Shown: positions 8,378-16,409 of the stretch, one piece after another | Layout: each line of letters starts with the position of its first letter | Position numbering within the stretch: position 1 is the first letter of the stretch | Origin: Streptomyces ferrugineus | GTDB lineage: Bacteria; Actinomycetota; Actinomycetes; Streptomycetales; Streptomycetaceae | NCBI RefSeq assembly: GCF_015160855.1 | Contig: NZ_CP063373.1 | Span: 3,100,001-3,164,000 of the forward strand | DNA length: 64,000 nt | Direction: 5' to 3' | Translations under genes and position numbers: made by a program | Notes under the pieces: generated by a model | What the model saw: only the letters and a program-made list of their open reading frames with translations | What the model was told of the DNA's origin: nothing | The model's database searches: none

Positions 8378-9166
8378 ATGCTTTCGGCGAAGAGTCTGTT
8401 CCAGGAGATCCTCGACAACGACGAGTCCTTCCGCCTGTTCTGCTCCATCGCGGCCAGCGGCGAGTCCCAGGGCGGCTGGGAGAACGCGCGTATCGCCGCG
8501 CTCGTACCCGACGGCGAGCGCGCCATGGCCCCCAAGATCACCCGGCACGGCGCGGACGAGGACAAGCACGGGCGGATCTTCAACGCCCTGCTGAAGAAGC
8601 GCGGCCTCGAACCCGCCCCCGTCCCGCACGAGACCGACTACACGATGCTCCTGGAGAAGCACGGCATCGGTCTCGCCCACGAGAAGCTCAAGGCGGACGA
8701 GCCGCTCACGGTCGAGGACATCATCACCTACCTCGCGCACAGCCGGGTCACCGAGCAGCGCGCCTCCGAACAGATGATCATGCTCCGCAAGTACTTCGGG
8801 GACCACCCCGTGATCGGCAAGGCCGTCCGGATGATCTCCGACGACGAGGACAACCACCTCGCCTACACGCACGAGGAACTGCTGCGCTTCGCGGCCGCCG
8901 GGCACGGCCGGCTGATCCAGGCCACGCTGCGCGAGTGCGCCCTCGCCGAGATCCGGATCTACCGGGACGTCAGCCTCGCCGTCATGGACCACATGGGGCG
9001 CATCCTCGGCTGGCCGCGGCCGAAGGCGGCCGTGCTCGCCGCCGGCATCCACGCCGTGTACGCCTGGGAGCGGCTCGCGGGCTGGCGGCGCATGGTGTCC
9101 CTGAAGACGCCGGAACGGCGCGACGCCCTCGGCGGACCCGCCGCCTCCGCACCCGAGTTCGCCTGA
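8378..9166 (+). CDS. Ferritin-like domain protein
   Basis: 262 residues, all-helical. Two Glu/His clusters fit a ferritin-like di-iron fold: ITRHGADEDKHGRIF in the N-terminal third and ISDDEDNHLAYTHEEL at about 165-180, with RVTEQRASEQMI between. The C-terminal part (GILGWPRPKAAVLAAGIHAVYAWERL) is amphipathic to hydrophobic and could associate with membrane. The family includes rubrerythrin-like oxidases and hydroxylases; the exact reaction is unknown. The start follows AGAGAGGTG. An AT-rich leader of about 160 bases (8211-8377) precedes it, containing TTGACT at about 8325. Confidence 0.75.
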   Translation: MLSAKSLFQEILDNDESFRLFCSIAASGESQGGWENARIAALVPDGERAMAPKITRHGADEDKHGRIFNALLKKRGLEPAPVPHETDYTMLLEKHGIGLAHEKLKADEPLTVEDIITYLAHSRVTEQRASEQMIMLRKYFGDHPVIGKAVRMISDDEDNHLAYTHEELLRFAAAGHGRLIQATLRECALAEIRIYRDVSLAVMDHMGRILGWPRPKAAVLAAGIHAVYAWERLAGWRRMVSLKTPERRDALGGPAASAPEFA

Positions 9167-9213
9167 CGACAACCGAGGTGACGACCACCGAGGTGACGAC
9201 AACCGACGTGACG
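9167..9213. repeat. 15-base tandem repeat, three copies
   Basis: Three consecutive 15-base units of the form ACGACAACCGAGGTG (with 1-2 substitutions) run directly after the ferritin-like stop codon, between that gene and the convergent corA stop. No hairpin terminator is obvious here, so the repeat occupies the terminator position. Confidence 0.7.
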
Positions 9214-9214
9214 G

Positions 9215-10213
9215 CTACAGCCAGCCCCGGCGCTTGAACAGCCGGAACAGCAGTACCTCCAGGGCGGCCATGCCCAGGATCAGCGCCGGATACGAACCGA
9301 GCCAGTGCAGTTCCGGCATGTGCTCGAAGTTCATGCCGTAGATCCCCGCGATCATCGTGGGGACCGCGGCCATGGCCGCCCACGCGGAGATCTTCCGCAT
9401 GTCGTCGTTCTGCCGGACGCTCATCTGCGCCAGATGCGCCGACAGCACGTCGGAGACCAGCCGGTCCAGGCCCTCCACGGACTCGTTCACGCGCGTGAGG
9501 TGATCGCTCACGTCGCGGAAGAAGGGCTGCGCCTTGTCGTGCACGAACGGCACCCGCGCGCCGATCAGCCCCGTGCCCGCGAGCCGGGTCAACGGCTGGG
9601 CGAGCGGGCCGGTGGCCCTGCGGAACTCCAGGATCTGCCGCTTGAAGGCGTAGATGCGCGACGCCGTGTGCCGGGAGCCGCCGCCGGTCGGCGAGAACAC
9701 CTCCGCCTCCAGCTCCTCCAGGTCCCGGCCCAACTCGCCCGCCACCTCCAGATAGTGGTCCACCACCGCGTCGGCGATCGTGTACAGCACCGCCGTGGGA
9801 CCGTGCCGCAGCATCTCCGGCTCGTGCTCCAGACGGTGCCGTACGACGCCCAGCGGGGCCTCCACGCCGTGCCGGACGGTCACCACGAACGAGTCGCCGA
9901 TGAAGACCATGACCTCCCCGGAGGAGACGATGTCGCTCTTCGGCTCGTAGCCGACCGGCTTGAGGACCATGAACAGCGAGTCGTCGTAGACCTCCAGCTT
10001 CGGCCGCTGGTGCGCGTTCAGGGCGTCCTCCACGGCCAGCGGGTGCAGCCCGAACTCCTCCGCGACCTGATCGAACTCCTTCTCCGTGGGCTCGTACAGG
10101 CCGATCCACACGAACGCGTCGTCCTGCAGACGGCACAGATCCAGGGCGTCGGAGAAGTCCGGCGGCCCTTGTGTCCGGCGCCCGTCCCGGTAGATGGCGC
10201 AGTCGACGATCAC
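9215..10213 (-). CDS. corA: CorA-family magnesium/cobalt transporter
   Basis: 332 residues from GTG at 10213. This start is preferred over an in-frame ATG 36 bases upstream because the protein then begins IVDCAIYRDGRR and is preceded by GGGAG at suitable spacing. The long cytosolic N-terminal funnel domain (DFSDALDLCRLQDDAFVWIGLYEP) is followed by a long helix and two C-terminal membrane segments. The signature YGMNF lies between the segments, completing the GMN selectivity motif. It forms a homopentamer that imports Mg2+, sometimes Co2+ or Ni2+. Divergent from the histidine phosphatase gene (63 bases between starts). Transport direction and ion are family inference. Confidence 0.92.
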   Translation of the reverse strand: MIVDCAIYRDGRRTQGPPDFSDALDLCRLQDDAFVWIGLYEPTEKEFDQVAEEFGLHPLAVEDALNAHQRPKLEVYDDSLFMVLKPVGYEPKSDIVSSGEVMVFIGDSFVVTVRHGVEAPLGVVRHRLEHEPEMLRHGPTAVLYTIADAVVDHYLEVAGELGRDLEELEAEVFSPTGGGSRHTASRIYAFKRQILEFRRATGPLAQPLTRLAGTGLIGARVPFVHDKAQPFFRDVSDHLTRVNESVEGLDRLVSDVLSAHLAQMSVRQNDDMRKISAWAAMAAVPTMIAGIYGMNFEHMPELHWLGSYPALILGMAALEVLLFRLFKRRGWL

Positions 10214-10275
10214 GGAGCGTATTCTCCCGCCCCGAGCGCCCGAACGCACCCGGTCGTACGCCTACCCTGGGCGGC

Positions 10276-10959
10276 ATGCCCACGCTGATCCTGGTCCGGC
10301 ACGGACGTTCCACCGCCAACACCGAGGGGCTGCTCGCCGGCTGGACGCCCGGCGTCGCCCTCGACGAGCGCGGGACCCGGCAGGCCGCCGCACTGCCCGC
10401 CCGGCTCGCCGAACTGCCGCTCTGCGAGATCGTCACCAGCCCCCTCCAGCGCTGCCAGGAGACGATCCGGCCGCTCGTCGAGGAGCGGGGACTGACCGCG
10501 CACACCGACGAGCGGATCGGGGAGTGCGACTACGGCGACTGGTCCGGCCGCAAGCTCGCGGAACTGGGCGACGAGCCGCTGATGGAGGTCGTCCAGGCCC
10601 ACCCGTCGGCGGCCGCGTTCCCCGGCGGCGAGTCGATGCGGGCGATGCAGACCCGGGCCGCGGAGGCCGTACGCGAGTGGAACGCGCGCGTGGAGCGCGA
10701 TCACGGCGCCGACGCCGTGTACCTGATGTGCTCGCACGGCGATGTCATCAAGTCGCTCGTGGCGGACGCACTCGGTCTTCATCTCGACCTCTTCCAGAGG
10801 ATTTCCGTCGAACCGTGTTCCATCACCGCGATCCGCTACACACGCCTGAGGCCGTTCCTCGTACGCCTCGGGGACACCGGTGACTTCGCGTCCCTCGCCC
10901 CGCGCGAGGAACCGCCGGCCGGCGACGCGACGGTCGGGGGCGGCGCGGGCGCACCGTGA
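10276..10959 (+). CDS. Histidine phosphatase family protein (phosphoglycerate-mutase-like)
   Basis: 227 residues from ATG at 10276. The RHG signature LILVRHGRSTAN gives catalytic His9; the second His is in CSHGDVIKSLVADAL and the Glu in IGECDYGDW. It resembles the MSMEG_4193-type mycobacterial phosphatases. A TACCCT -10 box ending 7 bases before the ATG suggests a leaderless or near-leaderless transcript. The gene heads a same-strand run with the DUF3090 gene, the SCO1664-like gene and mshC, an arrangement conserved in actinobacteria that hints at a shared role. The natural phosphorylated substrate is unknown. Confidence 0.88.
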   Translation: MPTLILVRHGRSTANTEGLLAGWTPGVALDERGTRQAAALPARLAELPLCEIVTSPLQRCQETIRPLVEERGLTAHTDERIGECDYGDWSGRKLAELGDEPLMEVVQAHPSAAAFPGGESMRAMQTRAAEAVREWNARVERDHGADAVYLMCSHGDVIKSLVADALGLHLDLFQRISVEPCSITAIRYTRLRPFLVRLGDTGDFASLAPREEPPAGDATVGGGAGAP

Positions 10960-11028
10960 TCGTCGGGCGCAGTAGGGTGAAGCGGTCGAAGCAGCGCCGC
11001 ACCCATCCACGACTCCAGGAGACAGGAC

Positions 11029-11619
11029 GTGTCCCGTCAGGTGTTCCTCTACGACCCCCCGGACCGCTTCGTGGCCGGTACGGTCGGACTGCCCGGGCGC
11101 CGTACGTTCTTCCTCCAGGCCACCGCAGGCTCCCGGGTGACCAGCGTGGCCCTGGAGAAGACCCAGGTCGCCGCCCTCGCCGAGCGCATGGACGAACTGC
11201 TCGACGAGGTCGTACGGCGTAGTGGCGGCAGCGCCGCCGTCCCCGCCGTGGCGCCCACCGAGATCGCCGACTCCGACCCGCTGGACACCCCCATCGAGGA
11301 GGAGTTCCGCGTCGGCACCATGGCCCTGGCCTGGGACGGCGAGGAACAGCGCATGATCGTCGAGGCCCAGGCCCTGGTGGAGCTGGACGCCGACTCCGAG
11401 GAGGACCTCGCCGAGGCCGAGGAGCGGCTGCTCCAGGACGAGGAGAACGGGCCCCCGATGCTGCGGGTCCGGCTCACCGGCGCCCAGGCGAGGGCCTTCG
11501 CCAAGCGCGCCCTGGACGTCGTCAACGCCGGGCGGCCGCCGTGCCCGCTGTGCAGCCTCCCGCTCGACCCGGAAGGACACGTATGTCCGCGCCAGAACGG
11601 ATACCGCCGCGGAGCGTGA
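11029..11619 (+). CDS. DUF3090 family protein
   Basis: 196 residues from GTG at 11029 (AGGAGA upstream). A conserved actinobacterial family of unknown biochemical function. It starts SRQVFLYDPPDRFVAGTVG and has a globular central domain (FRVGTMALAWDGEEQRMIVEAQ). It ends with CPLCSLPLDPEGHVCPR, a short zinc-knuckle-like Cys cluster (C-x2-C-x11-C). The next gene begins inside its 3' end, overlapping by 37 bases, so the two are translationally coupled and likely act together. A TAGGGT box at about 10973 may be the promoter. Confidence 0.9.
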   Translation: MSRQVFLYDPPDRFVAGTVGLPGRRTFFLQATAGSRVTSVALEKTQVAALAERMDELLDEVVRRSGGSAAVPAVAPTEIADSDPLDTPIEEEFRVGTMALAWDGEEQRMIVEAQALVELDADSEEDLAEAEERLLQDEENGPPMLRVRLTGAQARAFAKRALDVVNAGRPPCPLCSLPLDPEGHVCPRQNGYRRGA

Positions 11620-12401
11620 CCTCGGTGCACCTGCTCACCGAGGGCGAGCTGACCGTGCGCGGCCGCATCCGGGACGCGTCCAACGCGGCACTGTTCTGCA
11701 CCGTCGCGCACCAGGGGCAGGAGGCGTCCTGCGTCTACAAGCCGGTCGCCGGTGAGCGTCCCCTGTGGGACTTCCCCGACGGGACGCTCGCCGAGCGCGA
11801 GGTCGCCGCGTACGAGGTCTCCGAGGCGACCGGCTGGGGGCTGGTGCCGCCCACCGTGCTGCGGGACGGGCCGTACGGCGAGGGCATGGTCCAGCTGTGG
11901 ATCGACGCGGCCCCCGAGGCCGAGCTGCTCGCCCTGGTGGACGGCGAGGAGCCCGGACCCGGCTGGAGGGCGATCGGCCTCGCCGAGGTCGGGGAGGGCA
12001 GGACCGCGCTGCTCGTGCACGCCGACGACGAGCGGCTGCGGCGCATGGCCGTGCTGGACGCCGTGATCAACAACGCCGACCGCAAGGGCGGCCACCTGCT
12101 GCCCACCGAGGACGGCCGGCTGTACGGCATCGACCACGGTGTGACCTTCAACGCCGAGAACAAGCTGCGGACGCTGCTGTGGGGCTGGGCGGGCGAGGCG
12201 CTGACCGACGAGGCCGTCGAGGTGCTCGGCGGCCTGCGGGAGGCCCTCAAGGAGGGCGGCACACTGGCCGTGCGGCTCGCGGAGCTGATCACCACCGCCG
12301 AAGTGGCGGCCACGCGCGCGCGTGTCGATGTGTTGCTCGCCTCGGGCAGGCATCCGGAGCCGAGCGGGGAGTGGCCCGCCATTCCGTGGCCCCCCGTCTA
12401 G
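11583..12401 (+). CDS. SCO1664-family predicted kinase (PI3/4-kinase-like fold)
   Basis: 272 residues from ATG at 11583, preferred because GGAAGG lies 6 bases upstream; a frame extension to 11541 lies inside the DUF3090 gene. The centre reads CVYKPVAGERPLWDFPDGTLAEREVAAYEVS, where Lys and Glu could be the ATP-contacting pair, and later INNADRKGGHLL and YGIDHGVTFN. The last two match the catalytic (N-x-DR-x3-H) and metal-binding (ID-x-G) motifs of PI3/4-kinase/HipA-like enzymes. All key residues look present, so an active ATP-dependent kinase or adenylyltransferase is plausible. The substrate is unknown. Coupled to DUF3090 upstream; mshC follows after 94 bases. Confidence 0.85.
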   Translation: MSAPERIPPRSVTSVHLLTEGELTVRGRIRDASNAALFCTVAHQGQEASCVYKPVAGERPLWDFPDGTLAEREVAAYEVSEATGWGLVPPTVLRDGPYGEGMVQLWIDAAPEAELLALVDGEEPGPGWRAIGLAEVGEGRTALLVHADDERLRRMAVLDAVINNADRKGGHLLPTEDGRLYGIDHGVTFNAENKLRTLLWGWAGEALTDEAVEVLGGLREALKEGGTLAVRLAELITTAEVAATRARVDVLLASGRHPEPSGEWPAIPWPPV

Positions 12402-12483
12402 CAGCACAGTGGCCGCTGTCGGGCAAGCAGGCATTCCCGGCCATCCGACCCGGTCCGGTTCGTGTACGGAACATCCGTCCGGT

Positions 12484-12496
12484 TAGGCTCATGACA
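12484..12496 (+). promoter_or_regulatory. -10 box placing the mshC start at +1
   Basis: TAGGCT at 12484-12489 would start transcription about 7 bases downstream, at 12496, which is the A of the mshC ATG. No Shine-Dalgarno sequence precedes this ATG, supporting a leaderless mRNA. Confidence 0.5.
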
Positions 12497-13725
12497 TGCA
12501 TGCCTGGCCCGCTTCTGAGGTCCCCGCCCTGCCCGGTCAGGGCCGCGACCTGAGGATCCACGACACCGCGACCGGCGGTCTGGTCACCCTGAACCCCGGT
12601 CCCGTCGCCCGTATCTACGTCTGTGGCATCACGCCGTACGACGCCACCCACCTGGGACACGCGGCGACCTACAACGCGTTCGACCTCGTGCAGCGCGTGT
12701 GGCTCGACACCAAGCGGCAGGTTCACTATGTCCAGAACGTCACCGACGTGGACGATCCGCTCCTGGAGCGGGCCGAGCGCGACGACATCGACTGGGCCGC
12801 CCTCGCCGAGAAGGAGACCGCCCTCTTCCGCGAGGACATGACCGCCCTGCGGATGCTGCCCCCGCAGCACTACATCGGCGCGGTCGAGGCGATACCCGGC
12901 ATCGTCCCGCTCGTCGAGCGACTGCGGGACGCCGGCGCCGCGTACGAACTCGACGGCGACGTCTACTTCTCCGTCGAGTCCGACCCCAACTTCGGCAAGG
13001 TCTCCAGCCTCGACGCCGCCGCCATGCGGCTGCTGTCCGCCGAGCGCGGCGGCGACCCGGACCGCCCGGGCAAGAAGAACCCCCTCGACCCGATGCTGTG
13101 GATGGCGGCCCGGCCCGGCGAGCCCAGCTGGGACGGCGGCTCCCTCGGGCGCGGCCGGCCCGGCTGGCACATCGAGTGCGTCGCCATCGCCCTCGACCAC
13201 CTCGGCATGACCTTCGACGTCCAGGGCGGCGGCTCCGACCTCGCCTTCCCGCACCATGAGATGGGCGCCTCGCACGCCCAGGTGCTGACGGGCGAGTTCC
13301 CCATGGCCAAGGCCTACGTCCACGCCGGCATGGTCGCCCTGCACGGCGAGAAGATGTCCAAGTCCAAGGGCAACCTCGTCTTCGTGTCCCGGCTGCGCCG
13401 CGACGGCGTCGACCCCGCCGCCATCCGGCTCGCCCTGCTCGCCCACCACTACCGGGCCGACTGGGAGTGGACCGACCAGGTGCTCCAGGACGCCCTCGCC
13501 CGCCTCGACCGCTGGCGCGCCGCGGTCTCCCGCCCCGACGGGCCGTCGGCCGAGGCGCTCGTCGAGGAGATCCGCGACGCCCTCGCCCACGACCTGGACG
13601 CGCCGGCCGCGCTCGCCGCGGTCGACCGCTGGGTGGCCCGCCAGAACGCCGAGGGCGGTACGGACACCGGCGCCCCCGGCGTGGTGTCCCGGGCCGTGGA
13701 CGCGCTGCTGGGCGTCGCCCTGTAA
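12496..13725 (+). CDS. mshC: Mycothiol ligase: cysteine--GlcN-Ins ligase MshC
   Basis: 409 residues. It joins L-cysteine to 1-D-myo-inosityl 2-amino-2-deoxy-alpha-D-glucopyranoside using ATP, the third step in making mycothiol, the low-molecular-weight thiol of actinobacteria. It is a cysteinyl-tRNA synthetase homologue without the tRNA-binding tail, and the length fits MshC. Visible motifs: zinc/substrate Cys43 in [16 protein letters not shown], the HIGH-type HLGH at 52-55, and KMSKS at 286-290. The conserved [18 protein letters not shown] segment reads [14 protein letters not shown]. Ends at a strong convergent terminator. Confidence 0.97.
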   Translation: MHAWPASEVPALPGQGRDLRIHDTATGGLVTLNPGPVARIYVCGITPYDATHLGHAATYNAFDLVQRVWLDTKRQVHYVQNVTDVDDPLLERAERDDIDWAALAEKETALFREDMTALRMLPPQHYIGAVEAIPGIVPLVERLRDAGAAYELDGDVYFSVESDPNFGKVSSLDAAAMRLLSAERGGDPDRPGKKNPLDPMLWMAARPGEPSWDGGSLGRGRPGWHIECVAIALDHLGMTFDVQGGGSDLAFPHHEMGASHAQVLTGEFPMAKAYVHAGMVALHGEKMSKSKGNLVFVSRLRRDGVDPAAIRLALLAHHYRADWEWTDQVLQDALARLDRWRAAVSRPDGPSAEALVEEIRDALAHDLDAPAALAAVDRWVARQNAEGGTDTGAPGVVSRAVDALLGVAL

Positions 13726-13743
13726 CGCTCCTCCGACATGGAA

Positions 13744-13774
13744 GGGCGCTTCCACCCCACGGGTGGAAGCGCCC
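13744..13774. terminator. Bidirectional terminator between mshC and the Gln-rich gene
   Basis: Perfect 13-base inverted repeat (13744-13756 with 13762-13774), 5-base loop, between convergent stops. Confidence 0.8.
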
Positions 13775-13792
13775 CTGTCGTTCAGGTGCCGG

Positions 13793-14305
13793 TCAGAACC
13801 GCTGGATGCGGACGCTGCGCAGCACGTTCGGCGACTGGGTGTCCCAGATGCCGATCACCTGGTGACCGAACGCGAAGGCCTGCTGGATCTGCTGGTGGAT
13901 CTGCGGGTTCGGGTTGTTGAGCACCCGGAACTGGTTGTTGATGCGCAGGAAGATCTGGTGCGGCTGGCCCTGGAGCGGGTGGACGATGTCGACGAAGCCG
14001 TTCGCCACACCGGAGGCGAGGGCCTGGGCCTGCACCTGCTGGACGACCTGCTGAACCGCCGACAGCGCGACCTGCTGGAGCTGCTGCTGCATCTGCTGCT
14101 CGACCTGCTGCTCCTGCTGCTGCGCGCCGTAGGGCTGGCCCAGCTGTTGCAGCAACTGCTGGTACGGCTGCTGCTGACCGAGCTGCTGGAGCTGCTCCAG
14201 CGACCCGCTCATGCCGTACGGCTGCTGCTGTTGGTACGGCGACGTGCTCGGGAACTGCTGGCCCTGCGGTTGTCCCATGTGACTCATCTGCGGGGTGGTG
14301 CTCAT
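13793..14305 (-). CDS. Gln-rich protein sharing its C-terminal domain with the adjacent subtilase
   Basis: 170 residues from ATG at 14305 (GGGAAGG upstream). Residues 10 to about 95 are extremely Gln-rich, low-complexity and probably coiled-coil or disordered (QQQQPYG, EQLQQLGQQQPYQQLLQQLGQ, QQQEQQVEQQMQQQLQQ). Residues about 118-168 form a compact domain: FLRINNQFRVLNNPNPQIHQ, then AFAFGHQVIGIWD. It aligns with the last 50 residues of the subtilase encoded 68 bases upstream (shared pattern R-x-LN-x-P-x-PxIxQxxxxAFAxG...W). No signal peptide. The pair is probably one transcript. The family is not recognised; a protease substrate, scaffold or regulator sharing a binding module is inferred. Confidence 0.75.
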   Translation of the reverse strand: MSTTPQMSHMGQPQGQQFPSTSPYQQQQPYGMSGSLEQLQQLGQQQPYQQLLQQLGQPYGAQQQEQQVEQQMQQQLQQVALSAVQQVVQQVQAQALASGVANGFVDIVHPLQGQPHQIFLRINNQFRVLNNPNPQIHQQIQQAFAFGHQVIGIWDTQSPNVLRSVRIQRF

Positions 14306-14321
14306 GCGGGTGTCACCTTCC

Positions 14322-14373
14322 CTTGATGCGATGGGCTTGCCTTGATGGGATGGGCTTGCCTTGATGGGCTGCG
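14322..14373. repeat. 19-base tandem repeat between the subtilase and Gln-rich genes
   Basis: CTTGATGSGATGGGCTTGC occurs at 14322-14340 and 14341-14359, followed by a partial third copy at 14360-14373 that runs up to the subtilase stop codon. On the coding strand each unit contains a CAAGG core, and the copy nearest the Gln-rich gene merges with its ribosome-binding site. Confidence 0.8.
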
Positions 14374-16098
14374 TCAGCCGGCGATCACCAGGCCGACGAT
14401 CTCGTCGTCCGAGAACCACACTCGGACATCGGGCCGACCCCCCGCGAAGGCGGTGTGGACCGCCTGGCGGATTTCGGGGGACGGATGGTTCAGATTCCGC
14501 CAGTCGCCGGCCACGAACAGCCGGAGCCTGGGCGGAAGTTCGCGTGGATACGGCAGCAGCTCGTCCCAGTACCGCTCGGCCGGCCCGGAGCCGACCGCCT
14601 GCGGCACCAGATGGGTCACCGCCGCCTTGATGTCGGGCCGGTTGCCGATCCGCTGCGAGGCCGGCCGCCCTGGCGCGTCCTGCTGCGCGGAACCCGTCGC
14701 CCTGAGGACCGTACGCGCCCGCTCCGGGGACATCGGCGACTGGCCGGCCGCCTTGAGGATGCCCTGCAGCGCGGCCAGCGCGCCGACCACCAGCGGGGCG
14801 GCGGACGACGTGCCCGAGAACGTGTCGGTGTACCAGGCGATCTCCTCGGGCCCGCCCTGAAGGTCGCCGGGCCGGTCCCAGAAGCCGCCGGCCGTCGTCA
14901 CCTCGCGCCCCCAGCCCTGCGCGTCCACCCGGGCGCCGTAGTTGGAGAACGCCAGCCGTGAGCGGTCCGGGCCGTGATCGCGGCCGTGGGTGCCGGGCGG
15001 CGGTGCGCCCGCGCCGACCAGGACCGCGCCGGAGGACGGGTTGGAGGGGTTGAACGGGTTGCGCCACGACTCGGGGAACTCGTCCGGGCGGCGCTCGTAG
15101 ACGGCGTCGTCCAGTGACTCGGCGCCATTGCCGGCGGCGGCCACCACGAGGACGCCCTTGGCGGTGGCGTAGCGCACGGCGGCGTAGTCGTCCGGCCACC
15201 ATTCGAGCGGGACGTAGCCACGCTGGTCGTCGCGCTCGGCGTACTCGAACCGGGGCCCCGGGCGGTGCAGTTCGATCAGCATGATGTCGCCGGGGCCCAG
15301 CCGCTCGGCCGCCGCGTGGATCGCCGCCGCCGTGCCGATGCCCTGGAACGACGCGGCCGCGGTCACCGTCTCCGGCACGACGCCGGTGACGCCGAACTCG
15401 CCCCGGTCGCCGCCGATCACGCCGATCACGGCGGTGCCGTGGTTGCGCCAGGCCAGATCGGTCAGCGGGGTGCCGACCACGACCCCGGCCAGCTTCCCGG
15501 CCAGGTCCTCGTGCCCGAGCTGCCAGGAGCCCTCGACGTCGATCACGGTCACGCCCTGACCGGCGCCGCCGGGCCGCTGCCAGGCCCAGTGCGCGTCGAC
15601 GCCCTCGGGCGCCGGCCGCAGATAGCCCTGCCGGCCGCTGTAGTCGGGTGTGACGGGCGCGCCCTCCTTCAGGCGCCCGCTGCCCTCGCCGACCTGCCCG
15701 ACAGTGGCCGGAACCGCGCCGGGCTTCACATACGCCGTGTCGATCCCCGGCAGCGCGGCGATACGGGCCCGCAGCTCCTCGGCCCGGCGCTCGCCACCGC
15801 GTGCCCGGTAGAACAGCGCCAGATCGGGTGCCTGTGCCAGGTCCGTGGCCTGCTGAAGTCGTTCCTCGCTGCCGAACAGCGGCTCCAGCACGAGCTGTTC
15901 GTCGCTGAGGAACATGTTGAGGGCCGACACGTCGGCGCCCGCCGCCGACCGCACGCCCTCGGCCTGGGCACGCAGCCGGGCCTCCGGACGGGCGACGACG
16001 ATCAGTTCCCGCTCGGCTCCTCGGTAGGTGAATCCCGCTCCGTCGGGCCCCGGCCCGGACGCTCCCGGGCCCTGCGCCGGCTCTGCCTGGTCGGTCAT
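14374..16098 (-). CDS. S8 family serine peptidase (subtilase), probably intracellular
   Basis: 574 residues from ATG at 16098 (MTDQAEPAQG, preceded by GGGAGCGG). The N-terminal 165 residues (FTYRGAERELIVVARPEARLR and following) resemble no standard propeptide and there is no signal peptide. Catalytic triad: Asp187 in VTVIDVEGSW, His220 in WRNHGTAVIG, Ser431 in FSGTSSAAP; oxyanion Asn324 in AAAGNG. The Asp is followed by VEG rather than the common (S/T)G. After the protease domain a 50-residue C-terminal module (523-572, WRNLNHPSPEIRQAVHTAFAGG) recurs in the neighbouring Gln-rich protein. Start sites beyond 16098 give non-coding-looking Arg/Thr-rich sequence. Confidence 0.85.
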   Translation of the reverse strand: MTDQAEPAQGPGASGPGPDGAGFTYRGAERELIVVARPEARLRAQAEGVRSAAGADVSALNMFLSDEQLVLEPLFGSEERLQQATDLAQAPDLALFYRARGGERRAEELRARIAALPGIDTAYVKPGAVPATVGQVGEGSGRLKEGAPVTPDYSGRQGYLRPAPEGVDAHWAWQRPGGAGQGVTVIDVEGSWQLGHEDLAGKLAGVVVGTPLTDLAWRNHGTAVIGVIGGDRGEFGVTGVVPETVTAAASFQGIGTAAAIHAAAERLGPGDIMLIELHRPGPRFEYAERDDQRGYVPLEWWPDDYAAVRYATAKGVLVVAAAGNGAESLDDAVYERRPDEFPESWRNPFNPSNPSSGAVLVGAGAPPPGTHGRDHGPDRSRLAFSNYGARVDAQGWGREVTTAGGFWDRPGDLQGGPEEIAWYTDTFSGTSSAAPLVVGALAALQGILKAAGQSPMSPERARTVLRATGSAQQDAPGRPASQRIGNRPDIKAAVTHLVPQAVGSGPAERYWDELLPYPRELPPRLRLFVAGDWRNLNHPSPEIRQAVHTAFAGGRPDVRVWFSDDEIVGLVIAG

Positions 16099-16409
16099 CG
16101 TCTGCCGCTCCCTTCGGTCCTGGGGTTGCCAAGTACGGGTGGTGCGGCGCGCCTTCGCAGGACAACCAAGCACGCCCGGCCCGGCCCGTCCAGCCTTATT
16201 TCGCCAACTCGGTTTGAAAACAAGTTGAATTGGGCAACGTGTGCATTCCGTCCTGAAACAGATGTCACGACACAATCGGGCCAGATGCTGTCCGGCCGCT
16301 GTCGAGGGGCTGTCTCGTGCTGCGGAGGCGAGCGGCGTGTGATGGGGTGGACGAGTCAGTTGACCGTTGGACCAGCTCTCGGCCGGTCCTGTCCGCGGAA
16401 GGACGCACC
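16099..16409. other. Divergent intergenic region, AT-richer, with promoter-like sequence
   Basis: 311 bases between the subtilase (minus strand) and the Tat propeller (plus strand). It is noticeably AT-richer around 16190-16270. CAACT (16205-16209) and AGTTG (16223-16227) form a short inverted repeat around TTTGAAAAC. Read on the minus strand, TTGTTT is followed 17 bases later by AATAAG, a weak promoter candidate for the subtilase operon. No gene is seen here. Confidence 0.4.

Noticed and set aside
13793..16165. 790-residue minus-strand frame spanning both the subtilase and Gln-rich genes
   Set aside because: Only its last 170 residues (Gln-rich protein from 14305) are coding; upstream it is an out-of-frame shadow of the subtilase.
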